Source: Pseudoalteromonas espejiana DSM 9414 (lineage in GTDB: Bacteria > Pseudomonadota > Gammaproteobacteria > Enterobacterales > Alteromonadaceae). From it: a stretch of 64,000 bases of DNA. Made by a program: the position numbers and the translations under genes. The notes under the pieces are model-generated. The model was given only the letters and a program-made list of their open reading frames with translations, was not told the origin of the DNA and made no database searches. The stretch spans positions 2,553,001-2,617,000 of the forward strand of contig NZ_CP011028.1 of the NCBI RefSeq assembly GCF_002221525.1. The letters run 5' to 3'. The number at the start of each line of letters is the position of its first letter. Positions within the stretch are counted from its first letter, which is position 1. Positions 27,789 to 36,904 of this stretch are shown here, one piece after another.

Positions 27789-27805
27789 ATCAATATGCTT
27801 GCCAA
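27789..27805 (-). promoter_or_regulatory. Sigma-54 promoter of pspABC
   Basis: On the - strand TTGGCAAG-CATA-TTGAT, close to the -24/-12 consensus TGGCACG-N4-TTGC, including the GG element. The -12 GC reads GA. Its position (48 bases before the pspA ATG) and the neighbouring sigma-54 activator gene support it. Confidence 0.65.
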
Positions 27806-27927
27806 CTTTTTAAAAACTAAAATACACTTTATTTTCATTAAGTTAAACTAAATATACAAATTCCTTTAGTTATCCCTGATTATGAAATACACTAACTGTT
27901 AGCAAAAATGACCAAGAGTTAGGAAAA

Positions 27928-28992
27928 ATGAGCCAATATCGCCAACAGGATAATTTACTCGGCCAATCTGATAGCTTTTTAGCTGTACTTGATCAGGTAT
28001 CGCAGTTAGCTAATTTAGATAAACCAGTATTAATTATTGGTGAGCGAGGAACAGGTAAAGAGCTTATAGCAGCACGCTTACACTTTTTATCAAAACGTTG
28101 GGATCAAAACTACGTAAAACTTAACTGTGCGGCTCTTAACGAAAACCTGCTCGAAAGCGAATTATTTGGTCATGAAAGCGGCGCGTTTACCGGTGCAAGT
28201 AAGCGCCATGAAGGCCGGTTTGAACGCGCCAACAGCGGCACCTTATTTTTAGATGAGCTGGCAAACACCTCAGCCATGGTACAAGAAAAGCTTTTAAGAG
28301 TTATAGAATACGGCGAATTTGAACGTGTAGGCGGTAAACAAACCGTAAAAGTAGATACCCGTTTAGTGTGCGCCACCAATGAAGATTTACCGCACCTTGC
28401 TGAGCAAGGCGAATTTAGAAGTGACTTACTTGACCGTTTAGCCTTTGATGTAATTACTCTGCCGCCACTGCGCGAACGCCAAGACGATATTATGCTACTT
28501 GCAGAGCAATTTGCGATGAACATGGCCCGCGACTTAGAGTGGGGGTTATTTAGTGGTTTTACCCGCAGCGCCACCGAAACCCTGCTTAGTTATGATTGGC
28601 CGGGTAATATACGCGAACTTAAAAATGTAGTGGAGCGTAGCTTATACCGCCATGGCAGTGAACATATTCCCGTTCACCAGATTATTTTAGACCCATTTGA
28701 AAGCCGCTTTAGACCAAAAGCGCGTATAAAAGCACCTGTTGCTGCGCCTGTAGTGACTACAGAGCCTATCGCCGTTGCACCACCGGTCACGACTTTAAGT
28801 AATGAGGTTAACGCTACTATAGAGTTTCCGTGTAGTTTAAAAGAGCGTTCAAACGAGTTTGAAATAAATATGATCAACAAAGCACTCGAACATAGCCAAT
28901 TTAATCAAAAGAAAACTGCAGAAGTATTAGGTTTAACGTATCATCAATTACGTGGTTATCTTAAAAAATACAATTTATTAGAAGATAAATAG
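27928..28992 (+). CDS. pspF: PspF, sigma-54-dependent activator of psp
   Basis: Enhancer-binding AAA+ protein that opens sigma-54 promoters of the psp genes. 354 residues without an N-terminal receiver domain, as in PspF. Walker A GERGTGKE (residues 38-45), sigma-54 contact loop GHESGAFTGA (81-90), Walker B TLFLDELA, and a C-terminal Fis-type helix-turn-helix (NQKKTAEVLGLTYHQLRGYL). Residues ~250-300 form a Pro/Ala-rich linker. The sapA start follows after 9 bases, so pspF and sap are probably co-transcribed. Confidence 0.95.
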   Translation: MSQYRQQDNLLGQSDSFLAVLDQVSQLANLDKPVLIIGERGTGKELIAARLHFLSKRWDQNYVKLNCAALNENLLESELFGHESGAFTGASKRHEGRFERANSGTLFLDELANTSAMVQEKLLRVIEYGEFERVGGKQTVKVDTRLVCATNEDLPHLAEQGEFRSDLLDRLAFDVITLPPLRERQDDIMLLAEQFAMNMARDLEWGLFSGFTRSATETLLSYDWPGNIRELKNVVERSLYRHGSEHIPVHQIILDPFESRFRPKARIKAPVAAPVVTTEPIAVAPPVTTLSNEVNATIEFPCSLKERSNEFEINMINKALEHSQFNQKKTAEVLGLTYHQLRGYLKKYNLLEDK

Positions 28993-29001
28993 TTAGAGGT
29001 T

Positions 29002-30615
29002 ATGCGAGTGCATAAAATATTACTTGTTTTACTAGCCAGCACCTTAACGGGTTGTTTTGAGAGTAAAGAAGAAATCATCGAAGAAAAAAACCAAGGCCTC
29101 GTTTACTGCGCCGAAGCAAACCCTGTGTCGTTTAATCCGCAAGTAACAACCACAGGCTCTACTATTGATATTATTGCTAATCAATTATTTGACCGTTTAA
29201 TTAGTATTGACCCTTTAACCGCCGACTTTAAAAGTGAGCTGGCAACCGATTGGAAAATTAGTAACGATGGTAAATCGGTTACCTTTACCCTACGTAAAGG
29301 GGTAAATTTTCACTCTACATCTTACTTTACGCCAACTCGCGATTTTAACGCTGATGACGTTATATTTACCTTTAGCCGCTTGTTTGATGTGTACAACCCC
29401 TACCATTTTGTGGGCGATGCCAATTACCCGTACTTTCAAAGTGTTGGGATTGACCAGCTAATTCGTAAAATTGTACGCGTGTCTGACTACCAAGTACGCT
29501 TTGAGTTATTTCACCCCGAGAGCAGCTTTTTAACTAATATGGCCACCGACTTTGCGGTAGTGCTTTCGCAAGAGTACGCCATGCAACTAAAGGCGCGCGA
29601 CCAAGCTAATTTATTTGACCAATACCCCATTGGCACTGGTCCTTATATTTACAAAGAGTACCGCCGTGACCACCTAGTGCGTTTTTATCGTAATCCACTT
29701 TACTGGAAGCACGATGTAGCTCTTGAGCAACTGGTTTACGATATTACCCCTAACGGCACCACGCGTATTGCTAAAATGCTGACTAAAGAGTGCGATGTAA
29801 CCGCCCACCCAAGTAGCGCTCAGTTAAGTATTTTAACCCAACGCGACGATATTAACGTTGAAAAAGAGACCAATTTAAATATTGGTTATTGGGCATTTAA
29901 CACCGAGCGAGCTCCCTTTGACGATATTAAAGTGCGTAAAGCCCTTGCCCATGCTATAGACATAGAAAAAATAATGCAGGCGGTTTATTACGGTAATGGA
30001 ATACGCGCGCAATCTATTTTGCCGCCGACCTCTTGGGGCTTTGAACCACAGGCAAAAATGCCGATGTTTGACCCAGAGCTTGCTAAAAAACTACTTATTG
30101 AAGCGGGCCTGCCTAATGGCTTTGATATGACAATATGGGCTATGCCAGTAAGTCGTATTTATAACCCTAATGCACGTAAAATGGCCGAGCTAATGCAAAG
30201 CGATTTGCGCAAAATAGGTGTTAACGTAAGTATTGTAGAGTATGAGTGGAATACTTTTATTCAGCGCATTGGTGAGCACCGCCACGATAGCGTATTACTT
30301 GGCTGGGCGGCTGATACACCCGACCCAGATAACTTTTTTAGCCCGCTATTAAGTTGCACCGCGACCTTTAGCGGTAAAAACCCAGCTAACTGGTGTAATC
30401 CACAATTTGACCTATTGCTTACCCAAGCGCTCGACACCACAGATTTAAGTTTACGAAAACAATATTACGAGCAAGTACAGGCGCTTATTATTGATCAGCT
30501 CCCGTTACTGCCCATTGCGCACGGCATGCGTTTTCAAGCAAACAGTGCTGATGTAGAGGGCATAACCCTTGGCCCATTTGGTGCTATTTCATTGGCAAAC
30601 GCGAGGAAAAAATAA
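29002..30615 (+). CDS. sapA: SapA-like peptide ABC transporter substrate-binding lipoprotein
   Basis: Periplasmic binding protein of the dipeptide/oligopeptide family (SBP_bac_5). 537 residues; N-terminal lipobox LTGC about residue 18, so it is membrane-anchored rather than soluble like E. coli SapA. Characteristic stretches: LVYCAEANPVSFNPQ, TFTLRKGVNFHS, and WAADTPDPDNFFSPLLSC. Imports cationic peptides or related solutes in the Sap system (family knowledge; ligand here unknown). Its stop overlaps the sapB start by one base (TAATG). Confidence 0.9.
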   Translation: MRVHKILLVLLASTLTGCFESKEEIIEEKNQGLVYCAEANPVSFNPQVTTTGSTIDIIANQLFDRLISIDPLTADFKSELATDWKISNDGKSVTFTLRKGVNFHSTSYFTPTRDFNADDVIFTFSRLFDVYNPYHFVGDANYPYFQSVGIDQLIRKIVRVSDYQVRFELFHPESSFLTNMATDFAVVLSQEYAMQLKARDQANLFDQYPIGTGPYIYKEYRRDHLVRFYRNPLYWKHDVALEQLVYDITPNGTTRIAKMLTKECDVTAHPSSAQLSILTQRDDINVEKETNLNIGYWAFNTERAPFDDIKVRKALAHAIDIEKIMQAVYYGNGIRAQSILPPTSWGFEPQAKMPMFDPELAKKLLIEAGLPNGFDMTIWAMPVSRIYNPNARKMAELMQSDLRKIGVNVSIVEYEWNTFIQRIGEHRHDSVLLGWAADTPDPDNFFSPLLSCTATFSGKNPANWCNPQFDLLLTQALDTTDLSLRKQYYEQVQALIIDQLPLLPIAHGMRFQANSADVEGITLGPFGAISLANARKK

Positions 30616-31649
30616 TGATTTTAGATTATATCCTTCGCCGCTTAGGCTTGTTTTTGTTTATGATTTTAATGCTGAGCATTTTTACTTTTTCACTTAGCTA
30701 TTTGTTCCCTGGGGACCCGCTTAGTAATTTAAGTGGTATACCTAGCGGTAACTTTTCTCAGCACAGCGAACTTGAAGACAAATACTTGTATAACAGTAAT
30801 TATATTATGCAATATTTGGCGTTTTTAGGCCGTATTTTTCAAGGTGATTGGGGGGTATCGTTTGCCTCTGGCGATAATGTATTTCAACATATTTTAGATT
30901 TAATACCCGCCACCTTAGAGCTGTGTGTTTATGCACTTATTGTGTCGGTTATTGTGGGTGTACCTGCAGGTATTTTAGCATCTGCTTACACTAGCCGCTG
31001 GCCAGATAAGCTCATTAGCTCTACAACAATGATTGGTTACTCTATTCCGGTTTTTTGGCTAGCACTGTTACTAATAATGGTGTTTTCGCTCAAGTTGGGT
31101 TGGTTTCCTATGTCGGGCAGAATGGGGCTATTATTTGAAATACCGCCTAATACTGGGTTTATATTAATTGATATTATGCTCGCTGGGTTTCCTTACAAAG
31201 GCGAAGCATTTACAGATGCTCTGCACCACCTAACTTTACCAACTATTGTATTGGCTATGTTTCCGACCACGGTATTAGTGCGCTTTACACGCGACTCAAT
31301 GCTTAAAGTAATGGATCAAAGCTTTATTAAAACGGCTAGGGCAAAAGGCCTTAACCGACGCCAGTTAATCATGCACCATGCGCTTCGCAATGCATTATTA
31401 CCGGTAATTAAACAAATAGGTTTGCAATTTAGCACGCTTATTACCCTTGCTATGATTACCGAAGTTATTTTTTCGTGGCCCGGAATTGGCCGCTGGCTTA
31501 TTGATAGCATTTATCAACGAGACTACCCTGCTATTCAAGGCGGATTAATGGCGGTATCTTTGTTTGTAATTATTGCCACTATTGTTGCCGAGCTTACTTA
31601 TACCCTATTCGACCCAATCTCGCGGAATCAGGCACATGGTAAAGTTTAA
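30615..31649 (+). CDS. sapB: SapB-like peptide ABC transporter permease
   Basis: First inner-membrane permease of the Sap peptide importer. 344 residues with about six membrane helices. The cytoplasmic EAA loop that contacts the ATPases is visible as RAKGLNRRQLIMHHALRNALLP, ending in the GIGRWLIDSIYQRDYP segment of DppB-type permeases. It overlaps sapA by 1 base and sapC by 14. Confidence 0.93.
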   Translation: MILDYILRRLGLFLFMILMLSIFTFSLSYLFPGDPLSNLSGIPSGNFSQHSELEDKYLYNSNYIMQYLAFLGRIFQGDWGVSFASGDNVFQHILDLIPATLELCVYALIVSVIVGVPAGILASAYTSRWPDKLISSTTMIGYSIPVFWLALLLIMVFSLKLGWFPMSGRMGLLFEIPPNTGFILIDIMLAGFPYKGEAFTDALHHLTLPTIVLAMFPTTVLVRFTRDSMLKVMDQSFIKTARAKGLNRRQLIMHHALRNALLPVIKQIGLQFSTLITLAMITEVIFSWPGIGRWLIDSIYQRDYPAIQGGLMAVSLFVIIATIVAELTYTLFDPISRNQAHGKV

Positions 31650-32529
31650 GTTATTTTCTGAAGAGTCGAATAAATCGCCGCTTGCGCGATTTTGGCGTAA
31701 ATTTAAAAATAATCACCCTGCGCTGGTAGGTTTATGGATTTTTATGGCGTTTGCACTGTTAGCAGCCAGCGCGCCATTTTTAGCGCCTTATGGTGTTAAT
31801 CAGCAGCACAGCGACGCGCTATTAATTCCGCCATCGTGGCGAGAAATGGGGGATGTACGTTTTATTTTAGGCACCGATGATTTAGGTCGCGATGTATTAT
31901 CGCGGTTAATGAATGGCGCAACGTATACGTTTGGTTTATCTGTAGTGGCTGCATTTATTACAACCATTATTGGCGTTTTAGTGGGTACATTTGCAGGTAT
32001 AAGCCGTGGCCTTCGTTCAAGCTTTTTAAACCATTTACTTGATATAACACTCTCTATTCCCTCACTGCTGTTAGCCATTATTATTATAGCCATACTTGGC
32101 CCTGGCTTAATGAACACCGTATGGGCAATTATACTTGCTTTATTGCCACAGTTTATTCATTCAATTCGTAACTTAATTGTGGATGAGCTAAGCAAAGATT
32201 ACATAACGGCATTTAGGCTTGATGGTGCCTCTAACTGGCATATTTTATCTCGCGGTATTTTCCCTAATATTTATGAGCACATAGTGGTTATTTTTACTAC
32301 TGCGCTCTCAACCGCTATTTTAGATATTGCTGCCCTAGGGTTTTTAAAGTTGGGCGCGCAACCACCTACCACAGAATGGGGTGCCATACTGGCCGAAAAC
32401 CTAGGCTTAATTTATTTAGCGCCTTGGACGGTTGCTCTGCCAGGTGTATTATTATTTTTAGCTGTGTTATCTACCAATTTAGTAGGTGATGGCCTACGAC
32501 AAGTGCTAAAAGCACGTAAGGCTGATTAA
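31636..32529 (+). CDS. sapC: SapC-like peptide ABC transporter permease
   Basis: Second permease of the Sap importer. 297 residues, DppC-type: LGTDDLGRDVLSRLMNGATYT after the first helix and the EAA loop FRLDGASNWHILSRGIFPNI. I start at ATG 31636, 14 bases inside sapB; a longer frame from 31573 would add 21 residues copied from sapB's other frame and is rejected. Its stop abuts the sapD ATG. Confidence 0.93.
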   Translation: MVKFKLFSEESNKSPLARFWRKFKNNHPALVGLWIFMAFALLAASAPFLAPYGVNQQHSDALLIPPSWREMGDVRFILGTDDLGRDVLSRLMNGATYTFGLSVVAAFITTIIGVLVGTFAGISRGLRSSFLNHLLDITLSIPSLLLAIIIIAILGPGLMNTVWAIILALLPQFIHSIRNLIVDELSKDYITAFRLDGASNWHILSRGIFPNIYEHIVVIFTTALSTAILDIAALGFLKLGAQPPTTEWGAILAENLGLIYLAPWTVALPGVLLFLAVLSTNLVGDGLRQVLKARKAD

Positions 32530-33522
32530 ATGCAATTACTCGACGTTAGAAATTTAACCATAGAGCTGCGCACCTCTGAAACCGTAATTAGAGCCGTAGA
32601 TAGGGTCAGCTTTAGTCTTAAAGAAGGCGAAGTGCATGGCCTTGTAGGCGAGTCGGGCTCTGGTAAAAGCTTAATAGCAAAAGCCATTGTTGGGGTGTTA
32701 AACGAGCGCTGGGATATAACTGCCGACAGAATGCATTGGCGTGGTGTAGATTTAATGCGCCTAACGCCAGAGCAGCGCAGAAAAACCGTGAGCCAAGATA
32801 TAGCCATGATCTATCAAGATCCAAGCCGCTGCCTTGACCCAACGGCTAAAATATTTGACCAAATTGCCGAAACACTGCCAGAAACATCCACTAAAGGCTT
32901 TTTTTTAAAACGTAACCGAGAGCGAAAAGACCGCGTAAAAGCGCTTATTCATAAAGTGGGGATTAAAAACCACGATGCAGTATTAGATAGCTACCCTCAC
33001 GAGCTCTCAGAAGGCGTGTGTCAAAAAGTAATGATTGCTATGGCAATTGCCCGCACGCCTAAACTATTAATTGCTGATGAGCCTACCACTGCGCTTGAAA
33101 GCACCACCCGCGCGCAAGTATTTAGATTATTAAAAAGCTTAAACCAATTAAAAAACATGTCTATTTTGATGATTTCTCACGAGCTTGAAGAAATAGCCGA
33201 CTGGTCGCACGGTATTCATGTTTTATATTGTGGGCAAATGGTAGAAGCTGGCCCAACACAACGTATTTTTCGCCAGCCTCGCCACCCTTATACGCAAGCG
33301 CTATTAAAAAGCCTACCAGACTATGAACAAGGCTTAGCCCACAAAGAGCCTTTTTATGCGCTAAAAGGCACCATTCCTACCTTGCAGCATTTACCTATTG
33401 GTTGCCGGTTAGGGCCGCGCTGCCCACAAGCCCAAAAAGAATGTGTAATTACCCCAGCCCTTACCAAGCACCACGGGCACAGTTATGCGTGCCACTTTCC
33501 GCTCATTAAGGAGATGAAGTAA
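32530..33522 (+). CDS. sapD: SapD-like peptide ABC transporter ATPase
   Basis: ATP-binding subunit of the Sap importer. 330 residues: Walker A GESGSGKS, Walker B LLIADEPTTALE, H-loop ISHE, and the C-terminal oligopeptide-transporter extension with a Cys cluster (CRLGPRCPQAQKEC) typical of Dpp/Opp/Sap ATPases. The signature reads LSEGVCQK rather than LSGGQ; E. coli SapD also deviates here as far as I recall. Confidence 0.93.
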   Translation: MQLLDVRNLTIELRTSETVIRAVDRVSFSLKEGEVHGLVGESGSGKSLIAKAIVGVLNERWDITADRMHWRGVDLMRLTPEQRRKTVSQDIAMIYQDPSRCLDPTAKIFDQIAETLPETSTKGFFLKRNRERKDRVKALIHKVGIKNHDAVLDSYPHELSEGVCQKVMIAMAIARTPKLLIADEPTTALESTTRAQVFRLLKSLNQLKNMSILMISHELEEIADWSHGIHVLYCGQMVEAGPTQRIFRQPRHPYTQALLKSLPDYEQGLAHKEPFYALKGTIPTLQHLPIGCRLGPRCPQAQKECVITPALTKHHGHSYACHFPLIKEMK

Positions 33523-34283
33523 TGCAGCCGGTATTAAAAGTACAAGCGCTTTGTAAAACCTTTAATGTGCGTGCCGGTTTATTCAGCCGTAAAAAGTTTG
33601 AAGTACTTAAAAATATCTCTTTTTGTGTAGGCAAAGGTGAAACCATAGCGGTTATTGGAGAAACAGGCGCAGGTAAAAGTACATTAGCTAAATTACTCTC
33701 TGGTGCCGACAACGCCGATAGTGGTCAAATATTATTAGAAAGTAACATTATTGAAGATGATGGCGTGCGCGATAATCAGTGCCGCCATATCCGTATGATT
33801 TTTCAAGACTCCGCGGCATCGCTCAACCCGGGTTTAACCATTGGCGACATGCTTGATGACTGCTTACAATATAACACCGACTTTGATGAGCAAGCTCGCC
33901 AAGAGAAAATAGACGCGACGCTCTCTAAGGTGGGTTTATTAATAGATCACCAGCATTATTACCCGCATATGTTTAGTGTGGGGCAATTACAGCGTGTAGC
34001 GCTGGCTCGTGCACTTATTTTAGACCCTAAGGTTGTGGTGCTTGATGAAGCGCTCTCAGCACTTGATCCCTCTGTGCGTGCGCAGACGGTTAACTTATTA
34101 TTAAAACTGCAAAAAGAAACAGGCTTAACATATGTGCTAATTACCCACCATTTAAGCTTAGTACGGCACATTAGCGACCAACTGGTTGTTCTAGAAAAAG
34201 GCCAGGTAGTTGAATACGGCGCTACAGAAGCTATTTTTAAAGACCCACAATCTAAAGTTACACAACGCTTAATCTGTTGCTAA
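33522..34283 (+). CDS. sapF: SapF-like peptide ABC transporter ATPase
   Basis: Second ATPase of the Sap importer. 253 residues: Walker A GETGAGKST, signature MFSVGQLQRVALARAL, Walker B VVLDEALSALD, H-loop ITHH. One-base overlap with sapD (TAATG). Last gene of the pspF-sap unit; a bidirectional terminator follows. Confidence 0.93.
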   Translation: MQPVLKVQALCKTFNVRAGLFSRKKFEVLKNISFCVGKGETIAVIGETGAGKSTLAKLLSGADNADSGQILLESNIIEDDGVRDNQCRHIRMIFQDSAASLNPGLTIGDMLDDCLQYNTDFDEQARQEKIDATLSKVGLLIDHQHYYPHMFSVGQLQRVALARALILDPKVVVLDEALSALDPSVRAQTVNLLLKLQKETGLTYVLITHHLSLVRHISDQLVVLEKGQVVEYGATEAIFKDPQSKVTQRLICC

Positions 34284-34292
34284 ACGATTCAT

Positions 34293-34332
34293 AAAAAAAG
34301 GCGCGTTACTGTGAAAGTAACGCGCCTTTTTT
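34293..34332. terminator. Bidirectional terminator between sapF and ppiD
   Basis: AAAAAAGGCGCGTTAC, short loop, GTAACGCGCCTTTTTT: a strong stem with A/T runs on both sides, serving the convergent sap and ppiD transcripts. Confidence 0.9.
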
Positions 34333-34347
34333 AGTATTTAGTCGCAG

Positions 34348-36249
34348 TTATTCTGCTGCTTGCTCAGTCACCGGTAGGTTTAGCTCAGCTTTAGCTTTTA
34401 ACGACTCAATAAATGCAAAGTAGTTTTTGTTAGCTTGCGCCATAGTAATATTTTGCTGTACTTGCGGGTCAATATTAGCTGAAACTTGTGCTTCGCTCAC
34501 CGACTTAAGTGCAACAATTGCCGCATCACCATTGTTTAAATCAACTACGTCAGTACTTGGTGTACTGTTTGGACGTGGCATTTTAAACGCTTGCGTTACA
34601 ATAGCAGGTGAAACAGTGTAGCTTTGACGCGATAACTGCGCTTCTTGGCGTACTGTTAAGTTTTGCTCCGTTGCCACTTCGCTTAACGCTTTACCTGCTT
34701 GCACTTGAGCAAACAACTCACGTGCTTTTTCTTTAGCAAGCGTAGATGCTTTTTCATTTACTAAGCGAGTTTTAATTTGCTCACTCACTTGCTCAAGTGG
34801 CTTAGTAGCCGATGGCTGATAGTCGTTAACGCGTACTACAATGACATGCTCATCACCTAGCTCAATCACTTCTGAGTTTACTTTATCTTCTAGTAAATCT
34901 ACTGAGAATAACTGAGTAATTACCGCAGGTGTATTAAGCGGCTCTGGTAGTGCATTACGTGCCACTAGAGGCGTTGTTTTAACTTCTACCTCTGCCACTT
35001 CTGCAGCGTCGTCTAAGCGGTCTGAAATTTCAAATGCAAGTGCACCCATTTCAGTTTGCTTTTCATAAAATGCATCCACTTTTTCAGCTTGTTCTAATTC
35101 AGCACGTAGGTCATCTTTAACATCGTCATACGCTTTTACTTGCTCTGGCTGAAGATCTGTTAATTTAATTATGTGATAACCAAACTCAGAAGCCACAACG
35201 TCTGAAATGTCACCTTTGCTTTGTAGAGCAAATGCAGCATCTTCAAATGCAGGGTCCATTACGTCGCGTTCAATCCACTCTAAGTCGCCGCCCATTTCGC
35301 CACTTACAACATCATCTGATGATGACTCAGCAAGCTGTGCAAAATCAGCGCCTTGTTCTAGTTGAGCGTGTATGTCATTGGCTTTTTCAAGTGCTGCATC
35401 GTCATCTTCGCTGTTATCAATTAAGATGTGCGAAACACGACGTTTTTCTGGCTCAACGTATTGTGATTTATTTTGCTCGTAATACGCTTTTACGTCATAT
35501 TCAGTTACCGACTCAACTGTAATATCTTCAGCTTTAAGTTCAATGTAACCTACTGATACGCGCTCAGGCGATAAAAACTGAGATGCGTTTAAATCGTAGT
35601 AATCAGAAATTTCTTGCTCTGATACTTCTACGTTTGCTTGTAACGCTTCTTTGCTCAGTACAAGGTAATCTATGTTACGCGTTTGCTGCTGAAGTGCTGC
35701 AGCGCTTTTAAGCTCGTTTTCAAGTGCAAACTCAGTACCTGCTACTGCTGATACTAGTTGGCTACGCGTCATATCTTTACGTAGGTACTCACGAAATGCA
35801 TCTGGTTGAAAGTTCATTTGACGAATTACTTGTAGGTAACGGTCGTTATTAAATTTTTCACCAATTTGAAAGTACGGTAGTTCTAAAATTGTTTTACGTA
35901 CGCTGTCGTCGCTTACGCGAAGGCCTAAATCTGCCGCTAATTGTGATTGCAATTCTTGTTGTACTAAGCGGTCAATTACACCTTGACGAATTTGCGCCAT
36001 GTAATTTGGATCTGCACTAATTTGTGCAAAGTATTCGCCAAATTGTTGCTCTAAACGGCTACGTTCATTTTGATAAGCACGATTAAATTCGGTTTGGCTA
36101 ATTTTAATTCCATTTACTTCAGCAACGGGTTGTTCTGGGGTTTGACCTAGGTAACTACCGATCCCTGCTAAGGCAAAAGATAAAATCACCGCGCCTAAAA
36201 TTACTTTGGCTACAGGACCTTGTGAGCCCTCTCTGATTTTCTCAAGCAT
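34348..36249 (-). CDS. ppiD: PpiD, periplasmic membrane-anchored folding factor
   Basis: Inner-membrane-anchored chaperone at the Sec translocon exit that assists periplasmic and outer-membrane proteins. 633 residues: short cytoplasmic tail, one membrane helix (~15-33), SurA-like N-terminal domain, a parvulin domain (~265-360; KRRVSHILIDN ... FGYHIIKLTD), and a second SurA-like/PPIC-related helical part. Downstream of hupB and lon as in E. coli, but separated from hupB by a terminator. Confidence 0.95.
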   Translation of the reverse strand: MLEKIREGSQGPVAKVILGAVILSFALAGIGSYLGQTPEQPVAEVNGIKISQTEFNRAYQNERSRLEQQFGEYFAQISADPNYMAQIRQGVIDRLVQQELQSQLAADLGLRVSDDSVRKTILELPYFQIGEKFNNDRYLQVIRQMNFQPDAFREYLRKDMTRSQLVSAVAGTEFALENELKSAAALQQQTRNIDYLVLSKEALQANVEVSEQEISDYYDLNASQFLSPERVSVGYIELKAEDITVESVTEYDVKAYYEQNKSQYVEPEKRRVSHILIDNSEDDDAALEKANDIHAQLEQGADFAQLAESSSDDVVSGEMGGDLEWIERDVMDPAFEDAAFALQSKGDISDVVASEFGYHIIKLTDLQPEQVKAYDDVKDDLRAELEQAEKVDAFYEKQTEMGALAFEISDRLDDAAEVAEVEVKTTPLVARNALPEPLNTPAVITQLFSVDLLEDKVNSEVIELGDEHVIVVRVNDYQPSATKPLEQVSEQIKTRLVNEKASTLAKEKARELFAQVQAGKALSEVATEQNLTVRQEAQLSRQSYTVSPAIVTQAFKMPRPNSTPSTDVVDLNNGDAAIVALKSVSEAQVSANIDPQVQQNITMAQANKNYFAFIESLKAKAELNLPVTEQAAE

Positions 36250-36293
36250 TTGTTTATCTCTTATTGATCAAGGAATTTTACCTTGTCATATGT

Positions 36294-36325
36294 AAAAAAA
36301 GCGTATCTTACCAGATACGCTTTTT
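36294..36325 (-). terminator. Terminator after hupB
   Basis: On the - strand AAAAAGCGTATCT, loop GGTA, AGATACGCTTTTTTT. It separates hupB from ppiD. Confidence 0.85.
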
Positions 36326-36421
36326 CACTTGAAGTAACTGGCGGTGAAGTTACTTAATTCATCGATTAGAATAATTAAGTTTATTTACACTCGCCATAAC
36401 TAATCTGTGTTTAAACAGTGA

Positions 36422-36694
36422 TTAGTTTACTGCGTCTTTCAGCGCTTTACCGGCTTTGAAAGAAGGAATGTTTGCCGCAGCGATTTGGATAGTTTCACCA
36501 GTTTGTGGGTTACGGCCTGAACGTGCAGCACGCTCACGTACTGAGAAAGTACCAAAACCTACAAGTGCAACTGAATCGCCATCTTTAAGCGCGCCAGATA
36601 CAGACTCGATGAATGAATCTAGTGCACGACCTGCAGCCGCTTTAGAAATGTCAGCGTCAGCTGCGATTTGATCGATTAATTGAGATTTATTCAC
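36422..36694 (-). CDS. hupB: HupB, DNA-binding protein HU-beta
   Basis: Nucleoid-associated DNA-bending protein. 90 residues, exactly the HU length, when started at the GTG at 36694 ([18 protein letters not shown]); GAGGAT lies eight bases upstream. An upstream ATG at 36724 would add ten residues that HU proteins lack. The DNA-binding arm signature [21 protein letters not shown] is complete. Confidence 0.96.
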   Translation of the reverse strand: MNKSQLIDQIAADADISKAAAGRALDSFIESVSGALKDGDSVALVGFGTFSVRERAARSGRNPQTGETIQIAAANIPSFKAGKALKDAVN

Positions 36695-36878
36695 AATATC
36701 ATCCTCTTTCATTGTTATTATCAAGAGCGATTGTTTTTTAAACTAACATCACTTTTTTGAAAATTTTAGAGCAAACTTTTAATGCTCACATGATTATATT
36801 TTTCTTAAGCCTAGGCCCCATAAGGGCTAGGCTCGAAAACCAGTGCTTAACTTATCATACCGATTAGATTTGAAAAGC

Positions 36879-36901
36879 CCTAAAAAGCACTTTTTTTAGG
36901 T
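36879..36901 (-). terminator. Weak terminator after lon
   Basis: On the - strand CCTAAAAA, short loop, TTTTTAGG, then GCTTTTC, a few bases past the lon stop. The stem is mostly A-T, so termination would be partial. A second hairpin (CCTAG../CTAGG) lies further along near 36810-36836. Confidence 0.4.
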
Positions 36902-36904
36902 TTT

